Shown: positions 58,493 through 64,000 of the stretch, one piece after another | Layout of the letters: the number at the start of each line of letters is the position of its first letter | Position numbering within the stretch: position 1 is the first letter of the stretch | From: Astropecten irregularis | Taxonomy: Eukaryota; Echinodermata; Asteroidea; Paxillosida; Astropectinidae | Length of the DNA stretch: 64,000 nt | NCBI GenBank assembly: GCA_963971285.1 | Contig: OZ020254.1 | Span: forward strand, 19,684,932-19,748,931 | Direction of reading: 5' to 3' | The notes under the pieces: generated by a model | What the model was told of the DNA's origin: nothing | Database searches by the model: none | What the model saw: the letters and a program-made list of their open reading frames with translations, nothing else | Made by a program: the position numbers and the translations under genes

Positions 58493-59973
58493 AAACAAAA
58501 AAGAGTTCTAATACCCCAAAGAAAACAGCGCTTGGTACAACTACAAGTAATGAAATAAAGTGAGGGTTCCTGTTCATTTGAAATTGGTTTCAAGTGGTAC
58601 CTTGTCCTTTGATCAAAGATAAATGTTTGGGGCCTAGTTTCGGGGGTCCCCGTGGGGTAGGCCTACATGCAGCAGGGGGTCCCGGAAGACCTCACCGTTT
58701 TTCACGAAGGGACAAAGTTGGCCAAAATCAATATTTTTTTCGAAATTCTTTTTTTGGTTTTAAAATTTAGACTCTAAATCGATTGAGGGTAATGCAAGGG
58801 ACATCTTGGCGAACTCATTTTTGATAAAATCAAATCAAATCATAGAGATCATGGAAATCAATAATGGCATGGGAGAGACGAAGTAGCAAAAATGCACGTT
58901 GTTTTAATGGGGACAAAATGCAGCGCGTAGGCCTATGCCATTTTATTTTATCGTTTTCATGAAGAGACAAAGTGGAGCGCGCGCGCGCGCGTGCTGGCCA
59001 AACAAGGCGCGCGCGACTTTTTTTTCTTTTTACGAAGTGGCATTTTGTGCATGTTTGTACACATGGGGAGATTTTGCGTTTTCACGAAGTAAAGTGCAAT
59101 GGGCCCTTTATAATTTAAAATAACTCGCTTTTGGAGTTTTGCGTTTTCACGAAGAGACAAAATATCTAATGTCTCCGTAATTAAGGGGTGTATTAACTTT
59201 TACTTAGCACCTCGTATCAGTGTGAGTTTCGAGCTTCAAATTGGTATAAAAATATTATAAACATGCCCTCTAAAAGTAGGGGAAATCTTCAATTTAAAAA
59301 GGGTAAAACTTTAAAGTCGATTTTCTTAAAACTGTAGTTTCAACGCGCCGTGGCCACTTTGTCTCTTCGTGAAAACGGTGATTCTTTATAATTATGTATG
59401 ATATTACACCATAAAATAATGTTCATGGGTTCAGATGTTGGTACCTCGTTCGTTTGATCAAAATGGTCTGGGCTGCTGTCATGCTCTATTACTTACTAAA
59501 AAAAAGTTTCGAAAGTTTCGAAGACCAAAGGCAAATTTAAGTTATGTTCAATGTCAATGAAAATACTATAGATCTGGAAAAGGTTTCATGTGAAATGTAT
59601 AATAGTTGGAATTGTAGAGTGGTTTGCGTAAGAAGAGAGTCAGAAGATGAGTTTGGCAATGGTTGACACGATCAAACGAGAAAGATACTTCCTGATGCAA
59701 GCGGGATGGTATAGCATGCGGGCAGGCCACGGCGGGCTGGCAAACGAACAGGTGGATAGGCAAGCGAATACACACAAGCCTTATCATGTTTAATATTAAC
59801 CATTCAATCCGTGTTTATGCTTTTGTAAAGCCGGCAATAACTATAGAATATAATTAGTACATCATTCCGGCGGCAGTTTGGTATCTAGTAGGCCCTACCA
59901 TGGAGGTATACCAAACCCTTATTTAACTTGACGTACAAACCCCGGCTGCACGCGAGGGTGGGGGCAGGCCCTA
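58493..59973. other. Spacer with repeated CACGAAGAGACAAA motifs
   Basis: No gene. Motifs of the form CGTTTTCACGAAGAGACAAA occur near 58699, 58954, 59079 and 59141, a shorter form near 59031, and an inverted one at 59361-59381. A GCGCGCGCGCGCGCG run lies at 58978-58992. Confidence 0.6.
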
Positions 59974-61115
59974 AATTCGCTCTATTTTTGCCCTGTAGTT
60001 GAGGGGTACTATTTTTAGTCCGGCACCAGTCAATTCGGCCGTTTTAGGGGTATTTTTCTTTTCGGCAAAAAGTCACTCGGTTAACCTGTACAAAATTGAA
60101 AAGAAAATGAAAATGAAGTTTTCACCTTTAATTTGCCGTATTGGTCGCCTCAGAAACTAACCTTGTGACTTTTCTAATTATTTTGTTTAAAAGTAGTATC
60201 ATACTTTGGTAAGAAACCAAAACAGAAATGTTCACAGATTTACGTAAAACTAACATGGTACGAAGATGGTGCTGGTAGTAACATACCGTTAAAAGTTTTT
60301 CACCTGAAATGGTGTATTAAACCAGAAATTAATAAAACAAAAACCGAAAATCTTTTTGATCTTTTAAAAGATCAAAAATAAAAGAGAAAAGACTTAAGAA
60401 ATACTGTGGCTGTTTTTCACTGTTTTCTCAAAAAGTGGGCAACGTATGGGCCTGAAATTTTCACAGATGACTGTTATTGTATCTGTCTTGGTATTTTTGT
60501 CCATGAATCTGTATTTTCTTTGATAAAAACCAAAGTATGATATTACCTTTAATTGGCCATTTTGCGTGGGAGCCTTTGGAAAATTATTTAGTGGTCTGAA
60601 TCCCATGTACATTGAAATCCCCACGCGCGTTAGCAATGGTCCCATGCACAAACCTATGCGCGAAGTCTGGGAACTTGACAGCATGTTACTGACTATGCCA
60701 AACATAATCAATGACCGTTTCATGTCACAACTCATTTTAGTCCATGCAGGTTTTACGGGCTTGCCTATAAGCGTCACATGAAACAGTCTTTAATATAGTC
60801 AGCGACAAGCGGTCAAGTTCCCAGACTTCGTAATATGGTTTGTACACGGCTAATTGCTAAAGCGCGTCTGGATTTTGTGCATTTTCGAACTGACATGCGA
60901 CAAATTTGTTAAAATTGCAACCCCAAAAATAATCGTAATTACCACTGAAGTACCACTTGTTTATCTTTGACATGACTGTGTAGAAACCGTCAGGTGGTTT
61001 TCTGGAATGTTTTGACTTGATTTCAGACCGATTTTTTAGGCGATCTGTTTATGATTTGCATTGCTTAGCATGGGGATGGGACGTTAGTGCGAAGGATGAA
61101 GTCAAAAATCATTTT
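59974..61115 (+). repeat. Duplicated segment, copy 2 (carries a family A insertion)
   Basis: Collinear with 57437-58492 apart from the family A element at 60187-60552, absent from copy 1, and the missing family C element. Scattered substitutions suggest an old duplication. Confidence 0.8.
60187..60552. mobile_element. Family A element inserted in the duplicated segment
   Basis: Ends TTTAAAAGTAGTATCATACT and AAGTATGATATTACCTTTAA. In copy 1 the same place reads TTTTTGGTAATTGGCC without the element; here TTTAA stands on both sides, consistent with a TTAA or TTTAA target duplication. Confidence 0.8.
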
Positions 61116-61291
61116 TAATTTATATCAATTCGTTTTCATCTAGAATTTCCCGTTTGAATCAATCCTCTCTATTCAATCGTGCGTAAAAGAAACTTTTTTT
61201 GCCCATAGTTTGGCAATAGTCGGGTGCCGTCACAATTACGGTACCTTGCCAATCGCCATACATTTGAATAGGGCGCTGTCGGTTATTTATA

Positions 61292-61524
61292 GGGGGTTTA
61301 CGAAACGGAGGCTCAGTCTCCAGCTGTCTCAGGCTCCGGCTCCATTTCGTTAATCCATTCTGAAATAAGAGGCTTTTGGCTGCGGTTCTGAAGTAGATTC
61401 TCTGGTTAAGAAAGGAAAACAGAGCTTCAGCTTCAATTAAAAACCACAATCCAACCTATATTTTCAGCATAATATGGATGACAGAGCTGGAGCCTGAGCC
61501 CGAGCCTCCGTTTCGTAAACGTCC
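61292..61524. repeat. Family C element (copy with GTTTACGAAACGG ends)
   Basis: GGGGGTTTACGAAACGGAGG at the left and GCCTCCGTTTCGTAAAC at the right, interior as copies 1-3. Confidence 0.8.
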
Positions 61525-61949
61525 TGCCGTCTGTGATTTATCAGTACCACGAACTCAGAGCCGTAAATAAATCTTTATTTACGGCTCTGCACGAACTTTC
61601 TAAACAGCGCCCTCTATAAATATATGACCGTGGGACCTTACCGGATGAGGGCGCTGTGGCATTCTTCATTATTTTTTTTTTTTTGCGATAATTAATTTGA
61701 TGGTGGGTAGCCGCCTTGTCAGTTAGATAGTAACATAATAAAATAGAAAATAGACCTACTTGTATTTTTCTATTTTCTATTTAATAAATTTTACCTTCAA
61801 AAGGAGATTTTCACATCTATCCCCATTATTTACAATTATTATATATCTGGATTGTTCATGATCTTCTTCTAAGAGTACAATTTGTGGCAACATCTGGAGG
61901 CAATTTCAATCACGGCCTCGGCCCCAGTGCTTTGAATTATATCACAAAA

Positions 61950-62197
61950 ATCAGCTAAACATGACAATTCTGTCTTGATAAAAACAGGATTGACAACCAA
62001 ATTTCGATTTGTGTATCACATGTGAAATTGTGATTGTTCTTTGACTTGTTCGCTGACCATGAATATCAAATGGAATTTCTATAATGGTGGTTTGTTTATC
62101 ATGGAGCTATGAAACACAGTCTGTTTTTCATGGTTTTATTGAGCAAGACAATTTGTGCTATTTTGTTTGTGCTTAGCAGCTCCATGAAATTGGTCCC
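61950..62197. repeat. Family G repeat (copy 4, reverse)
   Basis: AACATGACAATTCTGTCTTG to GCTTAGCAGCTCCATGAAAT, with AGGATTGACAACCAAATTTC. Same orientation as the copy at 46681. Confidence 0.7.
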
Positions 62198-62826
62198 TGG
62201 TATTATGACAGTGTAAACAAAAACAACAAACAAATGTTATTGAAGTGGACAAAGAAAAAAAGACTTAATGTGTGAATGCTGTTTGTTTTGTTTATTTTGG
62301 CGGTATCCTCATAATTTCAATGATTCAAAATTTCAAATCAACAAAAATCCTTTCATTAAAAAAAAATGGCCAATTAAAGAAATCCATAGGTCCCTTGGCA
62401 TCTGGGATTTATTTATTTATCAGGTGATGCAACGAGGCATGCTTTAATATGGGCAAAGGTTACATTATGCATCATAACAAAAACATAAACAGAAAACGGT
62501 ATAGCCACCTGACAACTGCATAGTACAAATACACGATATCATTGGCAGGGCACCATGCTAAACCGCGGGGTTTATTTTTTCTGGCTTCCCCTGTGCTTTA
62601 TTACCTAATTTGCATATATCTAATTGTACGTCATTTCCAATGACCAATGAAATTGCTTAGAAATGACTCACGTGATCACAAACCATAACACGGAGCTTGC
62701 TGTACACCGTACGAGGTCGTTTGGACAGAATCACAACAACACAACTTTAGAGAAAAATCAATTGCCAAAAACTATCAAATTCGGGGTAAAATATCCCCCT
62801 TCCCCTTTAGTTTTCTCCTTTTGCAG

Positions 62827-63197
62827 TCCCCCAGTGACACGGTGGAGAGCCTCTAGGTCACATACCGCAGGAAAGAAGGGGATTCTGCCGACTAAGACCG
62901 GAGAAATGGAGGTGGATTCGCAGGTTGTGGATTTCGTCGAGCAAAATGGAGACATGTCCAGCGACGATGATGCAGACACCAACAACAACCCGTCCGGGGA
63001 AGGTGACGGAATGAACGGCGGTCCAGTCTCCGTTCCTGAGGGCAGAATCACCCGCAAAGCCAAGCGAAGACTCCGCAAAAGCCCCTCTAAGGAGATGCCA
63101 TCGCCAGCACCAGTCAACGGGATGGTTACCGTCGCTCAGAGGGAGAAAAACCTGCGAAAGTCCCGCAGTGGCCGCGGGCGTGGACTCCCAAAAAAGG
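62827..63197 (+). CDS. PDCD4: PDCD4 orthologue, first coding exon (gene continues past window)
   Basis: The exon follows a strong acceptor (TTTTGCAG, 62819-62826). Translation starts at ATG 62906 (GAGAAATGG) and runs 97 codons plus one base to AAAAAGG|GTAAAC at 63197. The product begins MEVDSQVVDFVEQNGDMSSD, is acidic to about residue 45, then has ITRKAKRRLRK (48-58) and RSGRGRGLPKK (87-97). The vertebrate PDCD4 N-terminus has the same two basic blocks (AKAKRRLRK and RSGKGRGLPKKG) in the same order. PDCD4 is a translation inhibitor that binds eIF4A through two MA3 domains and has an RNA-binding N-terminus; the MA3 domains are encoded downstream, outside the window. Upstream the frame is open to 62663, but those codons lie before the acceptor and are not needed. 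Confidence 0.85.
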
Positions 63198-64000
63198 GTA
63201 AACAAAATTCTTATTTTCGCTTTTGTTATTGTCGTATCAGGCACGAGTTTCCATCAGTTTTTGTCAAATTTATTAAATTTGAATCCTTTTAAAATGATAT
63301 GGAAATAATACTGATGCTTGTTGGGAGAGAAATAGACAAATAAATATGCCATTATCTAAAACAAAAGTGAAATCTTTCGAGACCTTGCTTTGTAAGACCT
63401 AGGGCCTGTTTGTTTCACGCAAAGGATCATGAATCCTTCGGATCCGGATCCCATTTTAGCGTACCCTGCATAGGAGATGGATCCGAAAAATGGGATCCGG
63501 ATCCGAGGATTCGTCCGAAACAAACAGGCCCTAAGACTCCAGTATTCAGTAAGAGCACGCTTACAGTTGTTCCTGGCTGTGGGGGTGTGTTTGTATTGAT
63601 CTATGCTGATTGGTTAACCAGCAAAGCCCCACAAAGGCCCATAATAAATATTACATCATCTTACATAATATGTTATTGCTGTGCTAACAGATGTTAAAGG
63701 CTTTAGTGAATATAACTGTTTCATCCAGGGAAGGTCTAGTCTAGTCTGATGTTTTGATGTTTTTTATAGACCCAGTCTTAAAAAGTATCGTTTAAAAAGA
63801 ACTATTCTGCAGCTTTGGTCTGATATAGTTCACTTTGTAGGCCTATTGTTTGTAATTTTATGTAAAAATATCCCACAACAGGTTGAAGTATTAACTCCAC
63901 TAGATCATCATTTTGATGGAAACAGATTTTTCAAGCCGGTCCGTTGTGTTTTGGTCCTTGAATTATCATCAGTCCAAAGGTGCAGCATGCCCGGATGGAA
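63198..64000 (+). other. PDCD4 intron 2, up to or near the next exon
   Basis: Contains the short inverted-repeat element 63402-63531. An acceptor-like AG near 63973 or 63980 could start the next exon, but too few bases remain to decide. Confidence 0.45.
63402..63531. mobile_element. 130-bp MITE with GGGCCTGTTTGTTTC ends
   Basis: GGGCCTGTTTGTTTC at the left and GAAACAAACAGGCCC at the right are exact complements. TA flanks both sides (63400-63401 and 63532-63533). Inside, GGATCCGGATCCC and GGGATCCGGATCC pair again, so nearly the whole element can fold back. A TA duplication fits Tc1/mariner-type insertion; the end sequence also resembles PIF/Harbinger MITEs. Confidence 0.8.

Noticed and set aside
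57654-60777. Similar ORFs at 57654-57935 and 60394-60777 (minus), possible gene pair
   Set aside because: They arise from the inverted repeat in the duplicated segment, and one runs into a family A element; no protein family seen.

Overview
This is animal nuclear DNA. Genes are split by GT-AG introns, coding density is low, and most of the window is dispersed short repeats. The recognisable genes (ANKRD55, a HOPX-type homeobox gene, PDCD4) are animal families. The sequence divergence, the short inverted-repeat elements and the many TACATG runs suggest an invertebrate deuterostome, possibly an echinoderm; the phylum is an inference.

Layout. (1) 1-7.1 kb: repeats, a decayed coding-like stretch on the minus strand (2.5-3.4 kb), and the 5' end of an unrecognised minus-strand gene (6.5-7.1 kb) with a small upstream ORF. 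(2) 7.1-15.3 kb: repeat-filled intergenic DNA. (3) 15.3-39.0 kb: a complete plus-strand ANKRD55 orthologue. I resolved 12 coding exons whose phases all agree, giving 766 residues. The introns hold SINEs, inverted-repeat elements and minisatellites. (4) 39.05-40.63 kb: about 99 copies of a 16-bp tandem repeat, starting 38 bp after the ANKRD55 stop. (5) 44.5-48.8 kb: a two-exon HOPX-like gene with a TATA box and poly(A) signal. (6) 51.3-57.0 kb: a three-exon gene for a 1561-residue acidic, coiled-coil, Gln-rich protein that I do not recognise. (7) 57.4-61.1 kb: a duplicated ~0.75-kb segment, each copy split by a different short element. (8) 62.8 kb to the end: the first coding exon of PDCD4, running off the window.

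Nothing indicates an operon or a joint pathway; these are independent genes that happen to be neighbours. Points most worth a second look: the repeat ORF whose ATG overlaps the ANKRD55 stop (ATGA) and continues through the satellite; the HOPX-like homeodomain with His at position 51 and the PRD-class intron site; the large protein with three similar amphipathic helices and a YID motif in a coiled coil; a SINE with a conserved head upstream of its tRNA-like part; and reciprocal filled/empty insertion sites that define two element families.

All homology calls come from reading the translations. No database search was run.
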